NCBI RefSeq assembly: GCF_037038585.1
Contig: NC_092520.1
Span: forward strand, 58,246,501 to 58,310,500
Length of the DNA: 64,000 nt
Origin: Patagioenas fasciata
Taxonomy: Eukaryota; Chordata; Aves; Columbiformes; Columbidae
Direction of reading: 5' to 3'
The notes beneath the pieces were generated by a model. It worked only from the letters and a program-made list of their open reading frames with translations, was not told the origin of the DNA and searched no databases. Shown here in pieces: positions 34,501 to 46,000 of the stretch. The translations under genes were made by a program, and so were the position numbers. The first letter of the stretch is position 1. The number at the start of each line of letters is the position of its first letter.

Positions 34501-37500
34501 AACATGCATGCATTCCATAGTCAAGTTGTTGAGAGCTCAAATATCTGAGCCTATTTACTTAGACTTCTTCTTCCTATTGAAATTACTTCTTTTTTTTCTG
34601 AGTCACTGTGAAATCTACATTTGCTTCCCAACTGTTTCAGACACATCCTGCAGATACAGCTAATTAAGAGTCAACCATTGGTTGGAGTTTCCCTCAGTGC
34701 TTTCCACTGATTTGTTTTTGTTTGTTATGTGTTTTGTTTGCTTCATTTCTGTGATACATTTGTACAGTCTTATTTAGCCTTCAGATCATCAAGTTATTGG
34801 AGCATCAGTGCACATGGCATCAAAAGAAATGAGTCATTCACCCATTCCCAATCTTTTGTTTCCTCAGCTGATTGAAGGGTTCAATAAATTACTGTGGTTC
34901 ATAATGACTGTAAAAGTTAAACACTATTTTTATCTATTCAGCTGTGTTTTAAATACAGCATTGGGATCTATCATTCTGTCATAGAGAGAGGCTCTGGAAG
35001 CATTTGACAACTTATAATCTTTCCTCCTTCACATATTCATGAGAGAGGAAGATTATGCATGCAAGCAATAACTTTACACATTAATTATTGAGTCAGATAT
35101 CAGGAAGACCATAACTTCATGAAAGACAATGCACAGAAATACTTTGATTTGAAGAAAAGATAAAAAGCTCAAGGGCAAAAATCCTGGGGTTTGAATAACA
35201 ACAGATAATTTCCTGTCCTCCTCTATCCCTTATCTAAGTTTCAGGCTAGAATATCTGTAGTATAAAAAGTCCCTAAGGAAGAACAGAAGTGAACAGCAGG
35301 AGAGACAGCTGTTGCTTGGGCTTGTTAATGGGTTTGGGCAATGCCTGATTGGTGCCTATTACAGGTGGTGTAATGAGATCCATCTCTCAGGGAATCAGCT
35401 GTGTTTCTCAGCATGCTTCATGTAGTCAGCAGGGCCATAACCCTGTAACTTCTGACACTTTGGTATACTACTTTCTTCTAGGAAGGAAGATGGAGCCAGC
35501 TGGTTGTCTTGCCCAGACCATGCAGTGTGAATGGTGGGCTTCTAGTACCTCCTTCTCCCCTCTTTTTTGCCTTCTTGTTTGCCTTAATTAATCACTGCAC
35601 CCATCTCAATACACCAAATGGAGCTGAGGTGGCCCCTTTCTTTGTTCCTGTCTGTTGGTGACTTATACTACTAACTCAAAGTAATTCAACTGGCTGTATT
35701 TTGGAAGCCCATAACCTCATTCTTAGACTATCAGTGCTTTTTTTGATGCTAGCACTTATAATTCTTCCTTGTATTATATAGGAATAATTCACTGAAAGGC
35801 TTTGTTCAAAGAAAAGAGAAAAATGCTTCCATTGCCCTTTCATCTACACACCGTAATGCAGAAACAACGCTTGGCAGAAGTTAACCTGTGATCTTGAATA
35901 ATATTTCACAGATTAAAAAATGGAGGCATACTGAGCAATTCTTTTCATTCAAGTGACATTTGGACATGAAGCTTCCCGCAGTCCTTTTTTCAGAAAACGT
36001 GGCCTGGGTATGAAGTGAATTTATTGCAGTTTGTCTTTAACCTGCAGAATCTCATGCTAAACTCTGTAGACTAGAGCTCCTGTGGTTTCAGATCATAAAT
36101 ATAGCATTTCTAGTAAGTTTAGTTTTTTCTGTGTATTGCATATTATATTAACGAATCAGTTACAGTTATCTGCAGACACGTATGTAAGTGAATGAATACA
36201 ATATCAGTGACACTTGGCAGTGTTGCATAATTTATCCTGGCAGACCATAATATACCCTGCTGTACAGAAGGAGCCCAGGTAAGGGGATCTGTGTTGTGTA
36301 ATTTGGAATTGCCAAGCTTTTGTACTTTTGAGGCTTTATCTTACTGTCACACTTGTTTTGCCAGAAATTGTATTAGTGCTTCCTAGAATACACTTCATTA
36401 TTTTTATTTTATTACATTTTATTTTTTGAGAAAGTGTGCATTGATGTATTTTGAACCTGTCTTGTAAAAAACAGGTGTCCCTCATAGACTTATACTGACT
36501 TCTAATGTTTCTTCACAGTTGTAGACTTGAAATGATGCTATTTGGAGAACTTTGTTGTACATCAGAGTTACTCTCAACAAAGAACAAAAAAATGCATTAT
36601 TTAAAAGATATAGAGCAATCTGGTTTTAAAACTCAAAAAATCTCATGAGCTTAGGTTGTTTCACACCTCTCTTCAATCCATGTCATTTGTTTCGGTTTAA
36701 CATATTTTACTTGCAGACTGCCTTGTTTATGACCATATTGTATTTGAATTCCCCTATTAAATTATTGGCTTACCTTTGCATTCAAGTTGATGATCTGCTT
36801 TTCAGGCTTCATACCTTGCTTTGTTAAACACCAAAGAGGTGGTTTGTCCTCTTGAATTTCTTTGAATAACCTTTTATTGAGTTCGGAATTTGTGTCTTAC
36901 ACAACACCTCCACCACATCGAAGTGCTTTCAGTTGCCTGCTAAGGGAGAGTGCTACCACTTCAGATTTTCTCTTTTTCTCACTTTCCCAAAGGAAGAGTG
37001 TTTTGTTTTGAGGGAGTGAATTGCTGATTTTTGTTAAGAGATGTTGAAAATAAGCTGCCATGCTGCGTAAAGTTTTGTTTTTCAGTTGCAGACCTGCTCC
37101 TGAAAATCTCTCACTGCAGTGTAAATAATATTTTTTAATTTTGTTTTGGTTTGGATATAAATACCTTTGTGTCTAATCTGGATTTGAGATTTTACTGTAG
37201 ATATTGTACTAGAGCTTAGGAAAAACCATCAGATATGGTAGTCGGTACTACTGACTGACTGAAAAATAAGAACCCTGAGTATTTTTTTAGAAGCTATTCG
37301 ATTCTTTGGAAAAAAAAAAAGGAGAAATAAGTTGAAATTTCTTGATAGAACATTTAGGAAGATTAATCCTGTCATATTTTCATTTTAAAAATTGGCTCAT
37401 TTCTGATGGGATGTCTTGCGAACATTCATCTTCCTTAGTAAATACACTTAAATAAGTTATTAAGTGTTAAGCCCAGTTTTGATAGCCCAAGAGTGAAATG

Positions 37501-37727
37501 TAGAGGAATTCTTTCTGGTTTAATGGATGTCACTAAGACAATCCTGAATGTGTGTATCTCTCTGGTTTATATATCTGTGAAGACATTGATGTTAATTTAT
37601 GTTGTACTGTGTTCTTTTTTCCTAGTGTGACAAATACATGAGAATTGGAGGGTCAGTCGTCACTTAACTATTCACTAACTTGTTCCCTTCCAGCAGGCAA
37701 TCCCTGTGACTCCCTGGGCTTCCATGG
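31505..37727 (+). other. ITGBL1: Intronic stretch with no recognised transposable element
   Basis: About 6.2 kb of AT-rich intron lying between a CR1 and an LTR. It contains A and T runs (for example about 31993-32006 and 37310-37320). The block 32600-33420 holds several overlapping open frames of 67-115 codons on both strands. I cannot link any of them to a family. Its freedom from recognisable repeats is compatible with constrained non-coding DNA, but the sequence alone does not show that. Confidence 0.6.
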
Positions 37728-38234
37728 TGTCTTGATTTCAGCTGGGATAGAGTTAATTTTCTTCCTAGTAGCTGTGTTTTGGATTTAGTATGAGAAGAAT
37801 GTTGATAATACACTGACGTTTTGGCTATTGCCAGGTAGTCAAGGACTTTTCAGCTTCCCATGCTCTACCAGCTTGCACAAGAAACTAGGAGGGAGCAAAG
37901 CCAGGACAGCTGACACCCCAACTGGCCAAAGGGGTGTTACTTACCATATGGCATCATGCTCAGCATATAAACTGGGGCTCGCCAGGGGACACATACTGCT
38001 GCTCAGGAACAAATGGGTCATCAGTGCTGCAGACAGTGAGCAACTGCATTGTTCATCACTTCTTCTGTATATTCTATAATAATTGTTAGTTTCTCTTCCT
38101 TTGCTGTCCTGTTAAACTGTTCTTATCTCAAGCCATGATTTTTTTTCTCCCTTTCCAGTTATCTTCCTATCCCACTTTGAGGGGTAGTGAGTAACTGTGT
38201 AGTTCTAATTGCTGGTTGGCGTTAAACCACAACA
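37728..38234 (+). mobile_element. Solo LTR of an avian ERVL-type endogenous retrovirus, plus orientation
   Basis: It begins TGTCTTGATTTCAGCTGGGA with 'TAGAGTTAATTTTCTTCCTA', has a TATA-like box in 'CAGCATATAAACTGG' and a 'CTGTCCTGTTAAACTG' polyadenylation region, and ends 'GCTGGTTGGCGTTAAACCAC' then AACA. The TG...CA ends, promoter-like and polyadenylation-like order, and text all match, from memory, a common bird ERVL-type LTR. Flanking CATGG and CCTGG could be a 5-base target-site duplication with one change. There is no second LTR and no internal region, so it is a solo LTR with substitutions and is inert as a virus. Confidence is high for LTR, lower for family. Confidence 0.8.
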
Positions 38235-41200
38235 CCTGGAAAGAGAGTATTGACAGCAAGAGAAGAGCTGAAGGAGGGAGTTTGGAGAGCTGCTCCTTAT
38301 GGATTTCAGGTTCTGCAAGAGTTCATTCCTAGTTACCTAATTTAGGGTTCACTTCAGCCTTTAACTAGTGGGGGTCTCCTTTACTGAGATATTTGGAGAT
38401 ACAGTTATTCTTAAAATTGAGTTTATTTTTGTTAAAAATCTATCTGCAAAAGACAAATATACAAGCTTCCACGCAGCCTGTGTTCCAGCTACAGCTCCCT
38501 AGTTACCATGAATCATATCTAATCAAGGGCTCTGTATGGTATATACAGCTGTCTAGGATTTAATAAGATTCTTCAAACAAATATAATTTCATTTGGAACA
38601 CAGGCCATGGATCAGCTCAAAACTCTTCACCATTGCTAAGAGTTTGTCCATAGGATCTTCTGCAGAAAATCCTGAGTTTGTGTTTCATAGTACACTAGCC
38701 ATACCAGAACTAGCTCTAGGTGTGAAACTACACTAGCTCAGCAGCATGCTTAAGTTGTTAAACTCTGCTAAGAATCTGTTTTCGCTCTGGTAACTGAGTT
38801 TTGGATCCAGCATTGTTTGGAAAACCTGTACAGACTGGTTCCTAAAGGTTTTATCTTCTTCCTAGCAGAAGAAGGAGGTGAAAGCTGACATGTAATCTGT
38901 TACCTTTAATACCGAAGCAACCAGGGTCTTGTAATATGTTCAAGGCTTTTGGGTGTACTTGTTGAAAATGACATGAAGCACAGAATTGTGCCATTTGACC
39001 CATGAGTACCTTTTACACTGTTGCAGATCTGTGTGCATGTTGCAACTGTACTGTACCTGCCATTCCAAATTTTCCTACATCTGGAAGTCATTTTAATCCG
39101 ACATTTTGGGATGGTGGGGTGGGGGGTGTTTTCCCTAGAATTATATTGATCTTCAATGTAATGATAAGTCATGTGATGATGTGATTTTGGTGTAGCTTGC
39201 TGTGAAAGCTCAGCATTTGTTACTTTTTGCCTTTAAGAAACCCTTGCTTGCATGCATGTGGTCTTGCAAGTATTGTATAGAAGATATCTGTGTCAACTTG
39301 TACTACAGTTTTTCAGATAAAGATCTTTTGGGGAAAAAATATTGATGAAAATAATTGCATTTTCAGCATAGAAATGTTGCACTTGACATGTCTCTTGCCA
39401 TTTGGGGTGGGGTTTATTTGGTGTCGTGTGCTGATCGGTTTGCTGCACACTGAGCCTCTGTTTAGCAGTGATGGTTTTTTAGCGTAGACCTAGATTGTCT
39501 TTCAGATAGATACTAAAAGTGAGGGGGGTTTGTGCATACTGTTTTACGTGTATTTCATATACTGTATAAACTGTTTCGTAGATGATAGTTTTTACTTGTG
39601 TGGTGAAACTTCTTGGGAAAATGCATTTCTTCTTTCACTAATTGCAGCTATAAATAAAGTAGTGGAGAAGCAGATAGAGATGAGTGTAATGTTTCCTGTT
39701 GTGATCTTTGAGACAGGATAGATGAATGAGTCATTCATTTAAGTAGCAGAGCTCATAATGAAAGCTTCAAGTAACATTAAATCTTGTCATTGCGATCTGC
39801 CTCTGCTCAGGCTCCTTGTCCCGAGGGTGACAGTCCCCGGCTGTCCAGGTCTGCTTCAAGCCATTGTGCTCCAGCAGTCACCTGCTGCTGTTCTGCCTCC
39901 CGACCCCTGCTCCTGTCATAACTTCTGAAAGCCAAACTCTTTACTGTGCAAGGTGGAGAGACCCGACGTTTCTGGCAGCGATGCTGAGATGCGTGCAGTC
40001 TCACTGCTGGGGAGGAGACAGGACTGCTGATCTTGGAAAGGAAGCAGAGTGACTGGCTGTTTAAAACAAATGCTTCATTTCTGTGAGTGTGCGTATGTGT
40101 GCACTACAAGAATTTTGGTGTGTTTTGCATGCTATGGATGTTGTAGTACATGTGGTTGCTGCTTATTTTCAGCTGATGTCTCCACTGCTCTTTTTCTTCT
40201 CACGACTGAGTATCACTTTCTGCCCTTGTCTAATCTACAATCACCACCCTCTATAACTTATGCCTCCCACTTTTTCTCACAGAAAAATAATGAGTTCTAC
40301 TGATTATTTTCCTTATTTCTTCCCACTCCCTCAGCACCAAGCCTTGCTAGCCTCCCCACTCCAGGAGGGGGAAATGAAAATAGCAACAAAATTACTAATT
40401 CTTCTGTGGCACCCTCTTATTTGCTGATGTTAGTGCTCTGCCATGACTCAGGTTCCTGGGCAGAAGGGTTCAAACCCAAGCAGTTGCTGGGACATTATAT
40501 CTTCCTTCATGAGAATTTAATAACACACCAGTTTTTCAGTTGCATGGAAGCACTTGGAGGAGGCCTAAATACAATTTTCTTATGACTGCATTAGCAAAGA
40601 GGAGCTAATTCACTTTTTTATGAAATAAATACTGTTTAGTTCTTTATTTCCTGTTGTTAAAAACAAAAGAAGCAAACCAAAACCTTTATTAGCTTAAAAA
40701 ATGGATCTGCAGAATTAATTGCTTTTGAAGAATAGCATTAAACTGTTGTTTTTATTTGTCTGAGTAATTTGGGGTGCTTTTCTCTAAAACAGTAATAAAA
40801 GTAAATCCCACGTTCATGCTGTGTTTAAAGCAACTTTGACAAATTTAAACTGGTAATACCAGGCATCTTTTCTTTCTCTAATAAGATGTTTATGATAAGT
40901 CTGGAATGCTCCATCTAAGCCTGATTTCCACCTGAAATCAGGTATGACAGAGCTTCCCAAACTCATTGTGTTCTATCTGGTTAGCAGTAATTGTTTTTAT
41001 TTTTTTTTTTCTTATTTGCTAAACAGAACTCTGACATTTCCTGGGAAAGGAGTGGGATGAACTTTTGAGAGTCTGTAAAAATCCATATGAGCAAACATGG
41101 TTTTAGTATTAATTCATCCCATGCTAAAATCAGAGATAGCATCAAAGTGCTGGAATGATGTTTCTCACCGTTGGGATTTGCCTCCTGTCAGTTCTGTCAT

Positions 41201-42730
41201 ACCAGTTTAGTCCCTCTCAGTGAAAGCCATGATAAACAAACACTATTTTGCACTTCCTGCAAAGCTGCCTGGTTCATCTCCAGTGCTTGTTGTAGATACA
41301 CAGGTCCAAGCTCAACAGCTGAGTTGGGCTCTGGGAGCAGCTGCGTTTCAGCAGGGCTGGATCATGCTGCTGCCAAAAGATGTCCTGGAGCTCAGGGCTC
41401 AGCAGGAGTCACGAGTGCCTTCTTCTCCAAGCATGGCAACACCTCCACAAGCAGCAGAACTGATGGACTTAAAAGCACCAAGCTCCTGTGAGCTGTCACC
41501 TCTCATGGAAAGCAAGAGCTACCAGCTCTTGGTTCCTTTGAGTGCAACAGGAGCCGAGGCCCAGAGGGCCTGATTTTCACAACATCACAAGATCTCCTGT
41601 CAGTTGCTAAACTGTATCTTGCAGCTGTAAGGGGCAGTTTCCAGCAGGTTGTCTTTCTCCACTTGGAGAAGCTCTTTGCAAATTTCCCATTCTTGCACAG
41701 CATAGGTTTGTGGGGTGTAGTTTGTTTTGTTTTTTGTTTTTTCATAACAGCACTTTGCACACTGACTGCTTTTAATACACTGGTTGCTGGTGCTCTGCTC
41801 TGGGGTGCTGTATTTCTGCTTCATTCTTGTAGACGAGAAGGTGATTTGCTAATGATTTGCCTAAATTTAGATCCACAGTGAAACTTGGTGCAACCATGCA
41901 CTATGATCACTGATTCCATCTCTAATTATAACAAGTATATAGGAATGTTTTTTTTTTACTGAAAGATCTAGCTTGACTGAACAACCAAGTGGGAACACTG
42001 CTTTTCTTCAGGTTGGCACATGCTCTCTAACTGTGCCACCATGCTTCCCATGTGTGAGGGCCACCATTCAATTCTTAGGATCCATGGTGGTTCAGAGGTG
42101 GTTTGGTGCCACTGTGTAAGAGGAAAGGTCGCCACAGGAGCAACAGAAAACATTATTCTTGGACAATAAAAATCAGTTGGCAAAGTTTTGAACCATGTTG
42201 GTTCAGGAAATAGTGCTTCTTTGTGTAGACTTAGCAGTCTGTAAAATGATACATCACTTCATAGTTCAGCAAGGTGAATATCTTGATTAATCAGAGTGGT
42301 CTTCCTATGGAAATGGGGTTTGATTATTTATTATTATGGAAAATGTGTTGGTGCTTTCCATAGTTAAAGTTATTTTGAGTTTGGACAGAAAGCTATATTA
42401 TCCTGCTTCTAGAGAGATGATATAGCTTCTCTCTCTCCACATGAGTGCTTGAGCTAGCTGTTGGCTTTATTTCTCTTTTAATGCCACTTTTTTTCTGCAA
42501 ATTGGAAAAGTTTTCCTGGGGATACCTGGGTTTCCACTTGCTGGAGCATCTTCCTCAGAGCTACTCATCTTCACTGCTTTTTCCTACTTTTGTATCTTGG
42601 AGAACCTGTTGTTCTTCCTTTGTTCTTTCTTTTGGCAGATCACCTCACTTTCTGTTTTCGCACTGTCACCCACTTATTCTTCTGTGAGCTCTGATACTTA
42701 CTTGTCTCCTTTGTCTGTTCCTCAGCAATA
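38235..42730 (+). other. ITGBL1: Intronic stretch with a CpG-rich pocket
   Basis: About 4.5 kb. Most is AT-rich. Exceptions are the CpG-rich pocket at 39792-39993, annotated separately, and a moderately GC-rich block at about 41230-41580 that is open for 117 codons in one frame and 106 in another. I found no recognised repeat or gene. Confidence 0.6.
39792..39993. promoter_or_regulatory. Small CpG-rich pocket, possible regulatory element
   Basis: Eight CpG dinucleotides occur in about 200 bases (positions include 39792, 39822, 39838, 39901, 39964, 39967, 39979 and 39992). The flanking kilobases have almost none. The local GC content is clearly above its surroundings. There is no TATA box or recognisable repeat. 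It could be an intronic promoter or enhancer, a mini CpG island, or an old GC-rich insertion. The sequence cannot decide between these. Confidence 0.3.
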
Positions 42731-43083
42731 AAGGGAGGCCTTATCACTCTTTTCAAGAACCTGAAAGGAGATTGTAGCGAGATGGGTGTTGGTCTCTTCT
42801 CTGAAGTAACAAGGAATAGGATGAGAGGAAATGGGCTCAGGTTGCACCAGCGGAGGTTTAGATCGGATATTAGGAAAAATGTCTTCACTGAAAGGGTTGC
42901 CAAGCACTGCAACAGACTGCCCAGGGAAGTGGTTGACTCACCATCCCTGGAGGTGTTTCAAAGATGTGTGGACGTGGCACCTAGCGGCAAGGTTTAGTGG
43001 TGGACTTGGTAGTGTTAGGTTAATGGTTAGACTGGATGATCTTGAGGATCTTTGCCAACCTAAATGATTCTGTGATTCTGTGA
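42731..43083 (+). mobile_element. CR1 LINE fragment, 3' end, plus orientation
   Basis: It carries 'GGTGTTGGTCTCTTCTCTGA', 'ATAGGATGAGAGGAAATGGG', 'TTGCACCAGCGGAGGTTTAG', 'CTGCCCAGGGAAGTGGTTGA', 'CATCCCTGGAGGTGTTTCAA' and the end 'ATGATTCTGTGATTCTGTGA'. This is the same 3' subfamily, in opposite orientation, as the copies at 1792, 23393 and 48816. 5'-truncated. The open frames crossing it are relics. Confidence 0.94.
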
Positions 43084-46000
43084 CTTGTAGGCATCTTCGC
43101 TTTTTTTTCTCCTTCCATTTCACATCTTCTTTTCTTAATTTTTCAGGGTGTTTGGAGCACTCCAGACTTATCCTTCAAGCCTGATTCTTCTGTTACTTGT
43201 TTTCCTTTTGTATCCTAACTTCATGGCAAGATGTTTCCCGTTCTACTCATCCAGGAATCTGCTGTCAAAATTTTCTTGCATGTCAGATTTGCAAGTTTTC
43301 AGTATATCCAGCCTTCCCTCTTGTCTCAAACCTTTTCATTCCTCATCCAAATTTTTCCTTCATCTTCAGCTATGGCTTTAGTCTTGGAATCTTTTCTTTA
43401 GTGGAATCTATTAGATTATATTTTTTACACATACATATTCCAGAGCATGCTTACTAAAGTGTTACTAGTCATAATAATGGTCTTCTCTCCATGTCCCATC
43501 TTCTGCTGCCTTGGCAACCACTTAGATAACTTTTCCTACTGCTACCCATAAATACAAATGCACAAAAAAAAGAAAGAAAAAACTCCCAGCAACCTCTCCC
43601 ACCTTTAAATTAATGTGAAATCTCCACTGTGTTTCTGCTTTGTTGACTTTGTCACTGGCTATTTTATCAATGAGCTTTTGTTAAGGCTAACAAAGTGCTT
43701 AAATTTACTTTTGTAGGGCTTCTTTCACAAGCTTGGTTTATCTGAAGGGCTGAGTTCTTTGCTTCCACCGGAGTAACCTTGCTCAGAAGTTGCAAAGAAC
43801 TGCTCCTAAATAGCTGGAGTGAGCGGGGAGTTGCATCTACCTTCAGATTTCTGTAATACTGACTACTATGTTCTCCATGTATTCATTGGTGGCGAATAAG
43901 CAGCTTTAGTTTACAGTTTAGTGGACCTGCTTAGACAAAGTATTTTGGAGGAGAAAAGGCACACAAAATGGTACAGCTAATGGCTTTGATATATTATTTC
44001 TTCTCTCTGAAAGGTAAAACCACTCAGTCCACTAGCTAGGTCCAGATTTCTCCTCTTAGTTGTTCTTTTGCTTGGCAGATATTTTTTTTTGTTAGAAACC
44101 ATTGCAGTGAATATTGATTTTTCCTTGAAAGGACTCTTTTTTTTCAGACAGTAATCCCATTTCTGATGAATTTTTACATATTTAATAAAACAGTTGATCT
44201 GTAGAAAGCACTGTTTGGATTGTCTTTGTATTCTTACATGATGACTGAGGACATGGACAAAGCAGTACTTTGTGTAATGCCTATACTTATTTCCAAACCA
44301 GAAAAGGATAGAGGTTTTCAATTTAGCATAGCATTCCCCACAGCACTTATCAGGCTTTGCAGTCTTAACATTTTTAATCAGTTGTAAAAGATCCTCTTAC
44401 TCTCTGATTTATATAATAGACCTTAGCTTTTCTATTTTTGTTTCATTTGACTGCAGAATATTTCTGATGCTATAAAAAAAAAAAAAAAGACATTTTGTTA
44501 ATTCTTATTTTCATCTTAAATTTTGCTATATATCAGTGTGGATAAAATTTTAAAGGCAAAAAAGGTTAGCCAAATCCTTAAAACAAAAGAGACACAATAT
44601 TTAATATCAAGCGTATTACTGACATTTAATGTGACCCTCTTTCCTCAAAATCATATTGACTGCAATTTTCCAAGGACTAGTGACTTGGTCATGTGTTTTG
44701 AATTCTCCATCTGCTAGAGAACTTTTAATGCTTTCTGAAAACACTGAACTCTCTGTTCTCCCTCCCTCCCTCTTTTGAAGAGGAATTACAGGAAGAATTA
44801 TGAATTGTATAAACCTTCACCGGCACTCCAGGAGTTCTTGTTGAGCGGTAGTATAAGAGTCCCTGGACTGTTTTGAAAAGTGCTTTCTTGGTCCTTAGTT
44901 TCCATTCACTTTCAGACATCTCTTTTGCTCATCACTGGAATTTCTTCTTCTCCTGTCCAGTGGGTGACACCAACCGAGGGCTGAGGCTCCTCCAGCCACA
45001 TTTCCCAGCTGTCAGTGTTTTCAGTGGGCTGTCCCACTGAGATCAGACACGGGGCAGCTGATGGTGACGTGGATCAGGACTGAAAGCAGGTGGTAGAGAA
45101 GGGGTGGCTGCATGGTTAAACTGTAGTGTTTTGCAGCTCCAACTTAAGCACACAATTAAATGTGTTGCTCATGACTGAGTGGCAAAATGTAGGTCAGTTC
45201 AAGTCAAAGCAGAAATCTTGGCAGGAGCATATGTCTCATTTATCAGTGATCCTTCTAGAAATGTTGGACCTAATGCACACTATAAACCTGATTTCTTGCT
45301 CTCACAACAAGCATCAGTATTAATGCAGAGGCAATTGTTTCAGTCTTAGGCTTTTCATAGCAGTTGCTTGAATTAACTAATTGAAATAAAATCACTTAAT
45401 TTTAGTGTTTCAGACTACTGTTGTATGTGTTGGGAAGATTTGGAGACTGATCAGAAATCCATCTTTTCAGTGGCAGACATTGCAGGAATAGTGTGGCCTC
45501 ACTGGTAGGCTTTAATTACTTGTTGCGTGTGTTTTGACTAGCTTGAAAACTGCTAACCCTCTTTAATTGCTGGGTTTTATTTAGGTCTTCTGAACAAGAG
45601 GCTGAGTATAAATATGTGAAGCTCATAATTATACGTGTTTTGTCTAACTCAGTCTTAACAGACAGCAGCCTTGCCTGCTCATAGGGTCCTATCAAGCCAG
45701 AGGGGCAAAGAGAGTACTACTTTCAAGAAGTTAAAACAAGTACACCTTTAGGGTGATATGTCTCCTTTGATTACTCTTGGGTCACTGTTTTATTATTGCT
45801 TATTATTATGATTTTCCTGATATCTGTAAACTCAGGGTTACCTGCAACGAAGAGTTTGCTACTAATACTTGAAATCAGAAAGTGGAAAAACGAAGGACTG
45901 TTGTTTTCTAAAGATAATGTTTTCATTTAAAAAGCTGATACAATCATGCCTTTAATTCCCTCATTATACATTACATACTATTCCTCAGAGCCTGCGTTTT

